Shown piece after piece: positions 1 to 8,168 of a stretch of DNA of 64,000 nt (position 1 is the stretch's first letter; every line of letters begins with the position of its first letter). The stretch spans positions 62,001-126,000 of the forward strand of contig CAZOZL010000005.1 in assembly GCA_964584305.1 (NCBI GenBank). Direction: 5' to 3'. This DNA comes from SB11 sp964584305 (lineage in GTDB: Bacteria; Bacteroidota; Bacteroidia; UBA8524). Both the position numbers and the translations under genes were made by a program. The notes under the pieces were generated by a model. It was not told the origin of the DNA, did no database searches, and saw nothing but the letters and a program-made list of their open reading frames with translations.

Positions 1-2
1 CG

Positions 3-482
3 CACTACTTGCGAGTGAGAAGCGACTATACTATGATTGCTTTGCCACACGTGAAAAAATTATTCAATTTTGAGTTTTTTAATGCTCAATGCCCAGGTAC
101 AACAATTAATTTGCTTATTGTTGATTGCGGAGACTCTTTAACCAAAGTTGCAAATTCATTTTCAATGGGCGAATCGACTTGGAGTGAATCTTTCATAGTC
201 TATATTCCTGTGAAGTTTGGTAACGGTAAAATACTCTTAGTAGCTAATGGTGATGTTAAAAATATTTTTAATGGTTATACTGCTGAATTAAATATATTTC
301 CATATCCCAAAAATATTAATGTGCCTATTGAAGAGTTGGTAGTAATAGTAACAGAGAATAAAGATGCGGAAGAGTTAGAGAATATAGATAATGATAACGA
401 GCCCGAATTGAAGGTTACCTTATACAAAGAAGAATATTACCAGTGGAAGGATAATAAACTAAGTAAGGTAAAAGAGAAATAA
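3..482 (+). CDS. Hypothetical protein, probably the C-terminal part of a longer gene
   Basis: The reading frame is open from the window edge, so the gene may begin upstream. Internal candidate starts are a TTG at 9 and an ATG at 33. I do not recognise the family. There is no signal peptide, membrane segment or known motif in the visible part. The last 50 residues are acidic and then lysine-rich (an E/D/N cluster followed by a charged tail), typical of a protein end. It is followed by about 500 bp without a convincing gene. The coding call rests on length and normal codon use; function is unknown. Confidence 0.55.
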   Translation, partial: HYLRVRSDYTMIALPHVKKLFNFEFFNAQCPGTTINLLIVDCGDSLTKVANSFSMGESTWSESFIVYIPVKFGNGKILLVANGDVKNIFNGYTAELNIFPYPKNINVPIEELVVIVTENKDAEELENIDNDNEPELKVTLYKEEYYQWKDNKLSKVKEK

Positions 483-657
483 CCTTTGGTAAACGAGTGG
501 AGTATTTATCGAGGTAGTTGTTTAGTTATTTACCAAACACACAATAATGCTAAACCTACTTTGCAATATAACAAGTTTGCTACGGATAGTATAGACTATA
601 AGACCATTGCAAGGGGTATGCTTCTTCTGAAGTATAAAAAAGTCTATATAATTAACA

Positions 658-990
658 TAGCGATAGGTTGAAACCTACTGCTTATAAGATTATTAATCCT
701 ATTCTTATAGGCACAGCACTTGCACGCACTAAAGGCTAAAAGCCCAAAGCCAATAACTAATAAGGGTGCAGGTATTCTGTTATTTACACAACTTTTACTC
801 TAATTATTCAAAGTTATACTTATAATGCACTATGGGTAATACTATTTTACTTCTAACTCACGTTATCTAACTCAAGCCTACTGATAATAAAAAAGAGTAC
901 AAATCCATTCACCGAAAAATTTAACCTAATTAGCATAGTTTGTAATTTTTTTTGTGTAAAATGCATTTAGAAATCAGTATCATAAAAAAG
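658..990. other. Intergenic stretch with degenerate palindromic repeats
   Basis: No convincing gene is present between 483 and 992. Positions about 658-712 hold a diverged copy of the intergenic repeat whose core is a hairpin of the form GGTT-GAAACC with a following CTTATA stretch; better copies are at 5173-5265, 27320-27400 and 57083-57160. Around 730-770 there is a low-complexity stretch rich in 'aaggctaaaagccaaagcc', and similar wording recurs at 31430-31475. The rest is AT-rich leader DNA for the downstream gene. Confidence 0.45.
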
Positions 991-992
991 GG

Positions 993-1574
993 ATGATAGA
1001 ATATAAACGAGTACCACCAAGTGCTGGAAAATTGTTGATTGCAGAACCTTTTATGGCTGATGGGAATTTTGTGCGTAGTGTGATACTAATTATAGCGTAT
1101 GAAAAAGAGGGAGTAATTGGTTTTGTGCTAAACAAATCAACACATTATACTATTAATGATTTAACCCCTGATTTTGGAAATGAGTATGGTTTTTCTCCAA
1201 AAATATACCAAGGTGGGCCAGTAGAGAGTGATACACTTCATTTTATACATAAATTGGGGAATGAACTGGAGGGAAGTGTAAAAATAGCTAACAACCTTTG
1301 GTGGGGGGGCAATGCTGAACAGTTATCACAAAAAATAAAACTAAATATAATTAATGAAGAACAAATACGTTTTTTTATAGGATACTCGGGCTGGGATATA
1401 GAACAACTGGAGGATGAGATAGATAAAAAGACATGGATTGTTGCAGATGGTTTTGGTGATATGGTACTTGACGTGAGTGATGGGGATAATGATTTTTGGA
1501 AACAAACAATGCAAAAATTAGGTACAGAATATAAAGAAGTAGCCACCTACCCCAAAGATATACAATGGAATTAA
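993..1574 (+). CDS. YqgE/AlgH family protein (UPF0301)
   Basis: 193 residues, close to the usual 185-190 of the family. The conserved N-terminal block GKLLIAEPFM runs from residue 12, followed by GFVLNKS (43-49), the hallmark QGGPV (73-77) and GYSGWDIEQLE (130-140), the last being the family's most recognisable motif. The family is a cytosolic alpha/beta protein of uncertain biochemical role; AlgH was named for an effect on alginate genes in Pseudomonas, which does not transfer here. A purine-rich AAAAAAGGG lies just before the ATG. The stop is followed by the start of the next gene within a few bases, suggesting cotranscription. Confidence 0.93.
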   Translation: MIEYKRVPPSAGKLLIAEPFMADGNFVRSVILIIAYEKEGVIGFVLNKSTHYTINDLTPDFGNEYGFSPKIYQGGPVESDTLHFIHKLGNELEGSVKIANNLWWGGNAEQLSQKIKLNIINEEQIRFFIGYSGWDIEQLEDEIDKKTWIVADGFGDMVLDVSDGDNDFWKQTMQKLGTEYKEVATYPKDIQWN

Positions 1575-1579
1575 GACAT

Positions 1580-2260
1580 ATGAAATTTAGAAATTATCTG
1601 ATTATTATCGCATCACTGCTGTTTTATACATCTGTACAAGCGCAGGATATTATTTTTTTTAAAGATGGAACTAAAGACAGTGTTAAAATACTTGAAATAG
1701 GGCATAGGGTAATAAGTTATAAAAAGTATAAGCGTTTAGATGGTCCTACTTATGAAGTAAAAAAAACTACAGTTATACTAATAGAATTTGAAGATGGCGA
1801 AATTGAAGTAATAGCATCTAAACCTCAAGCAAACACCACTATTACCGAAAAATATATATTTAAAAAAAACATACTCACTTTAAACCTGTTTGGTGCAACG
1901 ATAGGCGGTTTCCATATGGGGTATGAAAACATTAGTAAAAAAGGGAATTTTGGCTTAAAAACCAATATTATAGCAAGTTTTACCCCCGATCTTATAGGAC
2001 TTTATGCTGTAGGTATTGATTTTAATTTTTATACAGAGGGACAAAAACGAGTTAATTATTTCTTTGGACCATCCTTTAGGGTGGGAGCAATAGGTACTGA
2101 TATACCTTTCGCCTCTGTATTGTTTAATAACGGGGTATCATATAGTGCCAAAAGTGGCTTTTATTTAAGCACACAATTGGGTTTAGGGCCTGCTGTTTAT
2201 GATGAAGATGAATTTTTGGTATATGGTTTTTTCATGTTTAATATTGGTGGAAGATTTTAA
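1580..2260 (+). CDS. Secreted outer-membrane-like protein, paralogue of the next gene
   Basis: I chose the ATG at 1580 rather than 1565 because it begins a clean signal peptide (MKFRNYL, hydrophobic core, cleavage near AQA) and removes the overlap with the upstream gene. After the signal comes a block IIFFKDGTKDSV and a YKKYKRLDGPTYEV region that is strongly repeated in the neighbour at 2272. The second half alternates polar and aromatic residues and ends in an aromatic FNIGGRF, as outer-membrane beta-barrels do. No named family is recognised; a small barrel with a periplasmic N-terminal strand domain is my inference. Confidence 0.8.
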   Translation: MKFRNYLIIIASLLFYTSVQAQDIIFFKDGTKDSVKILEIGHRVISYKKYKRLDGPTYEVKKTTVILIEFEDGEIEVIASKPQANTTITEKYIFKKNILTLNLFGATIGGFHMGYENISKKGNFGLKTNIIASFTPDLIGLYAVGIDFNFYTEGQKRVNYFFGPSFRVGAIGTDIPFASVLFNNGVSYSAKSGFYLSTQLGLGPAVYDEDEFLVYGFFMFNIGGRF

Positions 2261-2271
2261 ATTTTAATATA

Positions 2272-3057
2272 ATGTGTATGATTTTTTTAAAAAAAATAGT
2301 AGCCGTACTTTTTATTAGTGCTTTAAGCTATAACGCATATTCGCAAGATATTCTTTTTAAGAAAGATGGGACTAAAGATACTGTTATTGTAAAAGAAGTA
2401 AACTCAATTGAAGTAGTATATAAAAAATACAGAAGACCCGATGGACCAACTTATCGCATATATAAGAGCAAGTTATTACTAATTGAGTATGCTGATGGAA
2501 CCATTGAAGTATATAATAAGAAAAATACTTCAGCAACTATAAAGACTGATGAAAGCAGCTTAAAGGAAGAGAAACTAAAAGCAGAACTGGGTAGAAGTAT
2601 ACTATCGCTTAACTATTTAAACATAATTAACGGGAATGCACATTTGGGGTATGAGAGAATTACAAAAGAAGGAAATTTAGGTATTAAACTAAGCATAAAC
2701 CTTAATATTGACAATACTGAGGATGGTATTTTGAAATATCAACGTGATTTTACTACGGGGCTTGATTTGAATTTTTACCCTACTGGGCAAGGTAAAATAA
2801 AATATTTTTTTGGACCTTCTTTTAGGGTAGGGACAGTGAGTGAAAGGTTTAACTCTGACATAAGAGGTTCTGTAATAGATTATTACAGATATTTGGGGCT
2901 TTTTTTTAATAATGGTTTCAATATACAACCTACTACAAAGCTAAATATAGGTTTTCAATGGGCTGCGGGAGTGGGAAGGTTTAGAAACAAACAACTATCA
3001 TCAAACCTTATTGAAGTAGATGGGATTATTGCCTTTAATATAGGATATAGGTTTTAG
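2272..3057 (+). CDS. Secreted outer-membrane-like protein, tandem paralogue
   Basis: It follows its paralogue after 11 bp. It shares the same order of elements: signal peptide ending near SYNAYSQ, the ILFKKDGTKDTV block, a YKKYRRPDGPTY segment, a LLIEYADGTIEVY strand, a variable charged linker (about residues 83-105), then a barrel-like half ending in FNIGYRF. An alternative start at 2278 would remove two residues. Its last 4 bases overlap the convergent cystathionine beta-synthase gene, so no terminator can fit between them. Tandem duplication with later divergence is the simplest origin. The function is unknown. Confidence 0.8.
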   Translation: MCMIFLKKIVAVLFISALSYNAYSQDILFKKDGTKDTVIVKEVNSIEVVYKKYRRPDGPTYRIYKSKLLLIEYADGTIEVYNKKNTSATIKTDESSLKEEKLKAELGRSILSLNYLNIINGNAHLGYERITKEGNLGIKLSINLNIDNTEDGILKYQRDFTTGLDLNFYPTGQGKIKYFFGPSFRVGTVSERFNSDIRGSVIDYYRYLGLFFNNGFNIQPTTKLNIGFQWAAGVGRFRNKQLSSNLIEVDGIIAFNIGYRF

Positions 3058-4415
3058 CCTATTGCCTGTATCACATCATATTTGGTAATAATATGTAGGT
3101 TGCCGCCCCAGTCTCGCATCAAAACGGCACTGTTTTCTTTGTTTATCTTTTTTGATACTACCTCCAACCTATCCTGTGGGTCAACAAAGGGAAAAGGGGC
3201 TTGCATTATACTTGCAATAGTGTTGTTTTTCAAATTAGCATCAGCAATAAGTTTTGCATACAGGTAGTTATCGTTTAGGCTACCCACGTATTCCTCACCT
3301 TTTGTAACTGGTATTTGCGATATATTGTATTTCTGCATCAGGTTTAGAGCTTCTTCCACTTTAGCATCAGCACTAACGGTAATCATTTTAAGGTTTTTGT
3401 GGTTTTCTATAAGGTGTATAGCTTTGGGGTTGTTCTCTTCAATAAAACCACGGTCGCGCATCCAATTGTCATTAAACATTTTACCTAAATAGCGTATGCC
3501 ATGGTCGTGAAAAATGACTACCACTACATCGCCTTCTTTAAACAAATGCTTCATTTGATCTATACCTGCCATAGCAGAGCCTGCACTATTGCCAGCTAAA
3601 ATACCCTCTTCTCTTGCTATTCTACGTGTATATATAGCAGCATCTTTATCTGTTACTTGCTCAAAATGGTCAATAATATCAAAATCTACATTAGCAGGTA
3701 AAAAATCCTCGCCAATACCTTCGGTTATATAGGGGTAAATCTCGTTTTTATCAAACTCTCCTGTTTTTTTATACTTAGTAAAAACAGAACCGTACGTATC
3801 AATGCCTAATATTTTAATATTTGGATTTTTCTCTTTTAGGTATTTGCCTATTCCGCTTATTGTACCACCAGTACCCACCCCCGCTACCAAGTGTGTTATT
3901 TTACCTTCGGTTTGTTCCCAAATTTCAGGACCTGTTTGCTCGTAATGTGCAGTAGCGTTTGATGGGTTGTTATACTGGTCGGGTTTCCAAGAGTTGGGTA
4001 TATCATTTACCAAGCGGCTGGATACTGAATAGTAGCTACGTGGGTCTTCGGGGTCAACATCAGTAGGACAAACAATAACTTCTGCCCCCAGTGCTTTTAG
4101 CACATCCACCTTCTCTTGCGATTGTTTATCAGTAGTGGTAAAAATACATTTGTAACCTTTTATAATAGCAGCAATAGCTAAACCCATACCCGTGTTTCCA
4201 CTCGTACCTTCAATAATAGTTCCGCCGGGTTTCAAGTCGCCCTGTTTTTCGGCATCCTCAATCATTTTCAGTGCCATGCGGTCTTTTATACTGTTACCAG
4301 GGTTAAAAGTTTCTACTTTTGCCAATACCAGTGCAGGTATATTTTTTGTAAGTTGATTAATTTTTACAAGCGGCGTATTGCCTATGGTATCTAAAATTGT
4401 GTTGCTATAGCGCAT
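3054..4415 (-). CDS. Cystathionine beta-synthase-type PLP enzyme with CBS domain pair
   Basis: Fold-type II PLP enzyme of 453 residues. The Schiff-base lysine is K44 in NPGNSIKDR. The substrate loop TSGNTG is at 71-76, the phosphate-binding GVGTGGT at 179-185, and GNSAGSA near 275-281. Residues from about 342 form a C-terminal pair of CBS modules, the layout of cystathionine beta-synthase rather than of plain cysteine synthase, which lacks them. No N-terminal heme region is visible, unlike the animal enzyme. It would condense serine or an activated serine with homocysteine. A TATCTTTG box at 4420-4427 lies only 4 bp before the ATG, suggesting a leaderless or nearly leaderless message. Confidence 0.9.
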   Translation of the reverse strand: MRYSNTILDTIGNTPLVKINQLTKNIPALVLAKVETFNPGNSIKDRMALKMIEDAEKQGDLKPGGTIIEGTSGNTGMGLAIAAIIKGYKCIFTTTDKQSQEKVDVLKALGAEVIVCPTDVDPEDPRSYYSVSSRLVNDIPNSWKPDQYNNPSNATAHYEQTGPEIWEQTEGKITHLVAGVGTGGTISGIGKYLKEKNPNIKILGIDTYGSVFTKYKKTGEFDKNEIYPYITEGIGEDFLPANVDFDIIDHFEQVTDKDAAIYTRRIAREEGILAGNSAGSAMAGIDQMKHLFKEGDVVVVIFHDHGIRYLGKMFNDNWMRDRGFIEENNPKAIHLIENHKNLKMITVSADAKVEEALNLMQKYNISQIPVTKGEEYVGSLNDNYLYAKLIADANLKNNTIASIMQAPFPFVDPQDRLEVVSKKINKENSAVLMRDWGGNLHIITKYDVIQAIG

Positions 4416-4462
4416 GGCGCAAAGATAAAAGAATTTTTTAAGCTGCGCTTTATATGTGGCAA

Positions 4463-4489
4463 CAAAAAAAGCCCTTTTCAGAGCTTATT
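4463..4489 (-). terminator. Intrinsic terminator after the DUF4199 gene
   Basis: Read on the minus strand, a short stem (AGCTC pairing with GGGCT, one wobble) with a 6-base loop is followed by an uninterrupted run of seven T. It lies 22 bp past the DUF4199 stop and before the cystathionine beta-synthase gene on the same strand, so it would separate the two transcription units. Confidence 0.6.
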
Positions 4490-4510
4490 TTTTGTAATAA
4501 ACGCGATATT

Positions 4511-5035
4511 TCATTTATTTCTTTTAAGAATTGCCGCAGCAATTAGCGACACTACTAAACCCACAGGAAAATACTCTACAAGCAGGCTTGCCAAAAACAT
4601 TACTATGGGGTTGGAGTACATTTCCATTTGGCTATTCATCTCGGCTATTTTTTCAAATTTTTCTGCTGCTGTAATGCTTAGTTGGTTAATTTTTTCTATC
4701 TCAACGCTCTTATAAAGGTCTAAAAAAGAATTATCTATAAAATTAAAATATACCAAAAAGGTAAGCGAGTATATAGTGCCTGCTATTAAGGTAATGTACA
4801 AGCCTATTAAAAATGCTTTACCAAATTTTATTTCCCCATTATTAAACTGGTCTCTAAAAGTTTTTATAGCAATAAAAACCGTTGATAGTGAAAGCAAGAT
4901 AGATATATAGCCCACAATTTGTGCTATAGCGTAGCTTTCTTTGGTCATATCTGTCATTAAAGGGATAGAGAGTAGCATTAAAACAGCTATTATAATGCCA
5001 CCAATAATTCCATATTTAATGGTAATTTGTTTCAT
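4511..5035 (-). CDS. DUF4199 membrane protein
   Basis: 174 residues with four predicted membrane segments (about 7-27, 38-57, 73-97 and 149-170). A hydrophilic stretch around 100-145 lies between the third and fourth. This pattern and the sequence TFRDQFNNGEIKFGKAFLIGL match the DUF4199 family, which is common in Bacteroidota. The role is unknown. A LuxR-type regulator with two membrane segments lies immediately upstream on the same strand, and a palindrome sits between them. Confidence 0.85.
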   Translation of the reverse strand: MKQITIKYGIIGGIIIAVLMLLSIPLMTDMTKESYAIAQIVGYISILLSLSTVFIAIKTFRDQFNNGEIKFGKAFLIGLYITLIAGTIYSLTFLVYFNFIDNSFLDLYKSVEIEKINQLSITAAEKFEKIAEMNSQMEMYSNPIVMFLASLLVEYFPVGLVVSLIAAAILKRNK

Positions 5036-5087
5036 ATTTCATTTTGTTATTAGAGCAGCAAAACAAAGGTATATAGGCGTACATTAC

Positions 5088-5111
5088 ATCACCCATTCGG
5101 GTGATTTTTTT
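5088..5111. promoter_or_regulatory. Perfect 7-bp-arm palindrome with T run
   Basis: ATCACCC, a 4-base loop ATTC, then GGGTGAT and six further T. On the plus strand it has the form of an intrinsic terminator, but no plus-strand gene lies upstream. It is 53 bp upstream of the leftward DUF4199 gene and downstream of the leftward LuxR-type gene, so an operator or attenuator for the DUF4199 gene is also possible. Confidence 0.45.
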
Positions 5112-5172
5112 AATAATGTAAGCTCCACGGGTAATCTGTTATCGATATAATTGAACCCGCATATAACGAAAA

Positions 5173-5265
5173 AAGCCAATAGGCATGAATGCCTAATTCT
5201 ATTCATAAAGGTTTTACTAAGGTTATAAATTGCGGTAGGTCTTAACCAACCTATCGCTACTACTT
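5173..5265. repeat. Intergenic two-hairpin repeat, copy 2
   Basis: It contains AATAGGCATGAATGCCTA (first hairpin), then TTCATAAAGG, then a second hairpin GCGGTAGGT...ACCAACCTATCGC. The same order appears at 27320-27400 and 57083-57160. The copy sits just past the 3' end of the leftward LuxR-type gene. Confidence 0.6.
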
Positions 5266-5730
5266 TTATGGGAGCAGGTTTAACTCTTTGGCTCTCTGTA
5301 TGGCTTGTGTGCGGCGGTTTACATCTAATTTTGAAAATAGATTTGCCAAATGTGTTTTTATGGTATTTGTAGATACAAAAAGAGTATCCGCTACTTCTTG
5401 GTTGGTATGCCCTTTGGCTATAAGCTCTAAAACATCAAACTCTCGTTTGCTAATGCTTAATTCTTTCAGCATATTTTCGTCCAGCTTCCAATCAGAAGTG
5501 CCTCGTACTTCAACCACTATTTTTTTACTTTTGGTGGTCAGTTTTAATCCCACCCAAATACCTACTGCACAAAAAATTAAGGCTACAATACCTGCATACA
5601 CTTCAAACATATTGTTTTTTATTACTAAATTAAACTCAAGCAGTTTAAGAGCAATAAGTAATGCGCCCAATATAAGCCCATATAGTAGTATTGATTTAAG
5701 AAACGAGGGTATATCTTTGTTAGTAGCCAT
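5266..5730 (-). CDS. Membrane-tethered LuxR-type DNA-binding regulator
   Basis: 154 residues. Two membrane segments (about 12-30 and 43-64) form a hairpin that would place the C-terminus in the cytoplasm. Residues 91-151 are a GerE/LuxR helix-turn-helix: LSISKREFDVLELIAKG, then NQEVADTLFVS and NTIKTHLANLFSKL, the recognition helix. No receiver or ligand-binding domain is present, so the input would come through the membrane segment or a partner protein. The adjacent DUF4199 gene is the obvious candidate target or partner (inference). Confidence 0.88.
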   Translation of the reverse strand: MATNKDIPSFLKSILLYGLILGALLIALKLLEFNLVIKNNMFEVYAGIVALIFCAVGIWVGLKLTTKSKKIVVEVRGTSDWKLDENMLKELSISKREFDVLELIAKGHTNQEVADTLFVSTNTIKTHLANLFSKLDVNRRTQAIQRAKELNLLP

Positions 5731-5792
5731 TTGCTAAGTAACTGCAAATTAACATATTTGTAATTTTTTAAAAGCAATTAAAATAAATAAAG

Positions 5793-6341
5793 ATGAAAGT
5801 ATATACCAAAACAGGGGATAAGGGGAAAACAAGTTTACTGGGAGGCACACGTGTACCTAAACATCATTTGCGTATAGAGTGCTACGGCACTGTTGATGAA
5901 TTAAACGCATGGGTGGGGGTAGTGCAAGCAGGTTTTGCTTTGCCAGCAACGCAAAAAATGCTGTACGAAATTCAGAATACACTCTTTGTTTTAGGCTCGC
6001 ACTTAGCTACCGACCCTGCAAAAAATAAGGTTAAAATACCGCAAGTAGAAGAACAAGACATAGTAGACTTAGAGCAAGCTATGGACGAAATGGACAGCCA
6101 GTTGCCGGTATTAAAAAACTTTGTATTGCCCAGTGGCTCTATTGAGGTTGCACATAGCCACTTGGCACGATGTGTTTGCCGAAGGGCGGAGCGTCTTACT
6201 ACACAATTGGCATATAGCGAGCAGGTAAACCCTGTTGTATTGAGATACCTAAACCGCCTTAGCGATTACTTTTTTGTATTGAGCAGGTTTATAGCCCATA
6301 CTAATAAGGTAGAAGAAACTCTTTGGCAACCAAGAGATTAA
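5793..6341 (+). CDS. Corrinoid adenosyltransferase, PduO type
   Basis: 182 residues. It transfers the 5'-deoxyadenosyl group of ATP to cob(I)alamin-type corrinoids, yielding coenzyme B12. The N-terminal ATP-binding block YTKTGDKGKTSLLGG (4-18) is diagnostic, followed by ECYGTVDELNA (29-39), FVLPSG (110-115), ARCVCRRAER (125-134) and YLNRLSDYFFVLSR (152-165). The length and motif order match the PduO/ATR family. The gene is alone on its strand and ends 6 bp from a convergent gene. No cobalamin riboswitch is visible in the 60 bp upstream. Confidence 0.95.
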   Translation: MKVYTKTGDKGKTSLLGGTRVPKHHLRIECYGTVDELNAWVGVVQAGFALPATQKMLYEIQNTLFVLGSHLATDPAKNKVKIPQVEEQDIVDLEQAMDEMDSQLPVLKNFVLPSGSIEVAHSHLARCVCRRAERLTTQLAYSEQVNPVVLRYLNRLSDYFFVLSRFIAHTNKVEETLWQPRD

Positions 6342-6347
6342 ATGTGC

Positions 6348-7094
6348 TTATCTACCATTTTTTAAAGCAAGAATAGCCTGTGCAGCAGGTTTAAATTTTT
6401 TATCTACTGCTAATGCTTTTCTATAATAGTTTGTTGCTTTTGTTTTATCCTTTAGTATTTCATACAGTTGCCCCAGCTTCATATAGGCACCAATTTTAGC
6501 ATTTAAAGTGTTTTGGCGAGGTTGCCCATTGGCATCATACGAGGTAAAAGGCACACTTTGTTGTAAAGATAATGGGTCGTTTGCTATGTCTAATAAAACT
6601 TGCTCGCCCTCTTTAATCCTTCTATTCTCTAATAAACTTGCTGCATAGCTAAATTTGTAAGAAGGATCATCGGGAAACATATTTACCAATGTTAAACACC
6701 TGTTAGATACCTCGCCTAATTTACCCACTACTTGTGCCACCCCCACATTTAAGGCTAACATATCAGTATCATTAGGGTTGTATTTTAATCTCTCATTGCT
6801 TAAAAGATACAAAGGGGCGTACTGTCTCATCTCTTCGTATAAGGTAATAAGAGTATCCATATATGGAGAGGTATTTTTAATACTATCGCCCACAACTGTT
6901 AAGTACGAGTTTAGCGAGGTAGTAGCCGTAATTATATCACTTATTTTCATTGCGCTTTTATATACACTCATATAGTGTTCAGCAAGATTTTCTTCAAAAG
7001 TTTTTTCTTGGGCTACTTCGTCTTTTTTCGTATCCTCTTTGCAAGCTGCTGCAAACAATAGGGCGGATAATAACAATACCGATATTTTTTTCAT
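6348..7094 (-). CDS. TPR-containing lipoprotein
   Basis: I start at the ATG at 7094, which gives MKKISVLLLSALLFAAAC, a textbook lipoprotein signal with the acylated Cys at residue 18; the ATG at 7103 would add three residues. The middle and C-terminal thirds contain tetratricopeptide-like helices, clearest in the last 50 residues (AYMKLGQLYEILKDKTKATNYYRKAL). It is probably an outer- or inner-membrane-anchored periplasmic scaffold. No more specific role can be read from the sequence. Confidence 0.82.
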   Translation of the reverse strand: MKKISVLLLSALLFAAACKEDTKKDEVAQEKTFEENLAEHYMSVYKSAMKISDIITATTSLNSYLTVVGDSIKNTSPYMDTLITLYEEMRQYAPLYLLSNERLKYNPNDTDMLALNVGVAQVVGKLGEVSNRCLTLVNMFPDDPSYKFSYAASLLENRRIKEGEQVLLDIANDPLSLQQSVPFTSYDANGQPRQNTLNAKIGAYMKLGQLYEILKDKTKATNYYRKALAVDKKFKPAAQAILALKNGR

Positions 7095-7124
7095 GGTGTG
7101 CAAAGATATTTTTTTTTTAGTAAT

Positions 7125-7607
7125 TTAAAGCAAGTGACTTTTACCGTTGTTTTGTAAACTTTTTAGGTAGCCCACATCATCAAGGGAGGCATTATTATCA
7201 GCGGCGTGTGTGGCTAACTGGTCGCACCGTTCATTTTCAGCGTGCCCTGCGTGTCCTTTTACCCAATTAAATGTTATAGTATTTCTTTTGTATAGCTGTG
7301 CAAAACGCATCCATAAATCAGGATTTTTTTTACCTTTAAATCCTTTTTTTATCCAGCCCCACAGCCAGCCTTTCTCTACGGTATCGCAAACATATTTACT
7401 ATCAGTATATATATCAATGGTTAAACCGTCTTTGGTAATGGCTTCTAAGGCAACTATAACAGCCATAAGCTCCATACGGTTATTGGTAGTATATTTAAAA
7501 CCTGCCGAAAATTCTTTTCGGTATTTGCCCCAAACTAAAATTGCTCCATATCCTCCACGCCCAGGGTTTCCCCTTGCTGCTCCGTCAGTAAAAATTTGTA
7601 ATTTCAA
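7125..7607 (-). CDS. rnhA: Ribonuclease HI
   Basis: 160 residues, normal for RNase HI, which cuts the RNA strand of RNA-DNA hybrids. All four acidic catalytic positions are visible: D8 (FTDGAARGN), E46 (NRMELMAV), D69 (YTDSKYV) and D129 (ERCDQLA), with the active-site-loop histidine in KGHAGH (about 119). The basic handle region WLWGWIKKGFKGKKNPDLW (81-99) is present. A lipoprotein gene lies 11 bp upstream on the same strand and a TPR lipoprotein gene 30 bp downstream, so a three-gene transcript is plausible. Confidence 0.96.
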   Translation of the reverse strand: MKLQIFTDGAARGNPGRGGYGAILVWGKYRKEFSAGFKYTTNNRMELMAVIVALEAITKDGLTIDIYTDSKYVCDTVEKGWLWGWIKKGFKGKKNPDLWMRFAQLYKRNTITFNWVKGHAGHAENERCDQLATHAADNNASLDDVGYLKSLQNNGKSHLL

Positions 7608-7618
7608 TGCTCTTAATC

Positions 7619-8089
7619 TTAGCGAATTATTTTTTGGTGAAAGCCAGTGTACAAATCGTCGTTTTGTCCATCGTTATCAAAATCAGTTTGCAAACTCATT
7701 TCCATAGTGCTATCAGTAAGTTCTTTTACTATATAGCGGTCGGTAATAATATCTGTATTCAAGTCTTTGTACAAAAGTGTATCAAAGCTAAAACTCCACC
7801 TACCAGGGCGGCGCAGTTTAATATCACCATTCAAGTCTTTAATCAAAAGTAAATAAGTGCCTTCACTTCCATATTCAATTTCGGCAGGCATATAGTCTGC
7901 TTCCTCACCAATAGTAGTATCTTTCTTTCCTTCATCATCAAAGGCGTTAATTATCAGCATTTGCTTGTTTTGTATCCACCTACCAATAATTTTTTTTGGA
8001 TACTCTTTTACCGTCTTCTCTCTAGTGTTGCAAGCAGCAATACCACATAAAATAAAAAATATACAAATAAGCCTTGTTTTTACATCCAT
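7619..8089 (-). CDS. Small lipoprotein of unknown function
   Basis: 156 residues. The N-terminus is a lipoprotein signal (hydrophobic core then GIAAC, Cys at residue 20). The remainder is rich in beta-type alternation with GRW motifs (GRWIQNKQML and PGRWSFSFD), reminiscent of lipocalin-like lipoproteins of Bacteroidota, but I cannot assign a family. It is the first gene of a leftward set with rnhA. Confidence 0.72.
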   Translation of the reverse strand: MDVKTRLICIFFILCGIAACNTREKTVKEYPKKIIGRWIQNKQMLIINAFDDEGKKDTTIGEEADYMPAEIEYGSEGTYLLLIKDLNGDIKLRRPGRWSFSFDTLLYKDLNTDIITDRYIVKELTDSTMEMSLQTDFDNDGQNDDLYTGFHQKIIR

Positions 8090-8168
8090 AACTTAATGTG
8101 TTATAAGCAGCAAAAGTGCTTAAATTATGCTAATTTTGCGAACTTTTTAAAAACACCTCACACCCCGC

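Noticed and set aside
486..671. 61-codon rightward frame
   Set aside because: It starts with TTG, shows no family resemblance, and ends inside a copy of a dispersed palindromic repeat.
5061..5265. Terminator of the LuxR-type gene at 5088-5111
   Set aside because: The T run follows the stem on the plus strand, but that gene is on the minus strand, so it was listed as a palindrome of uncertain role.
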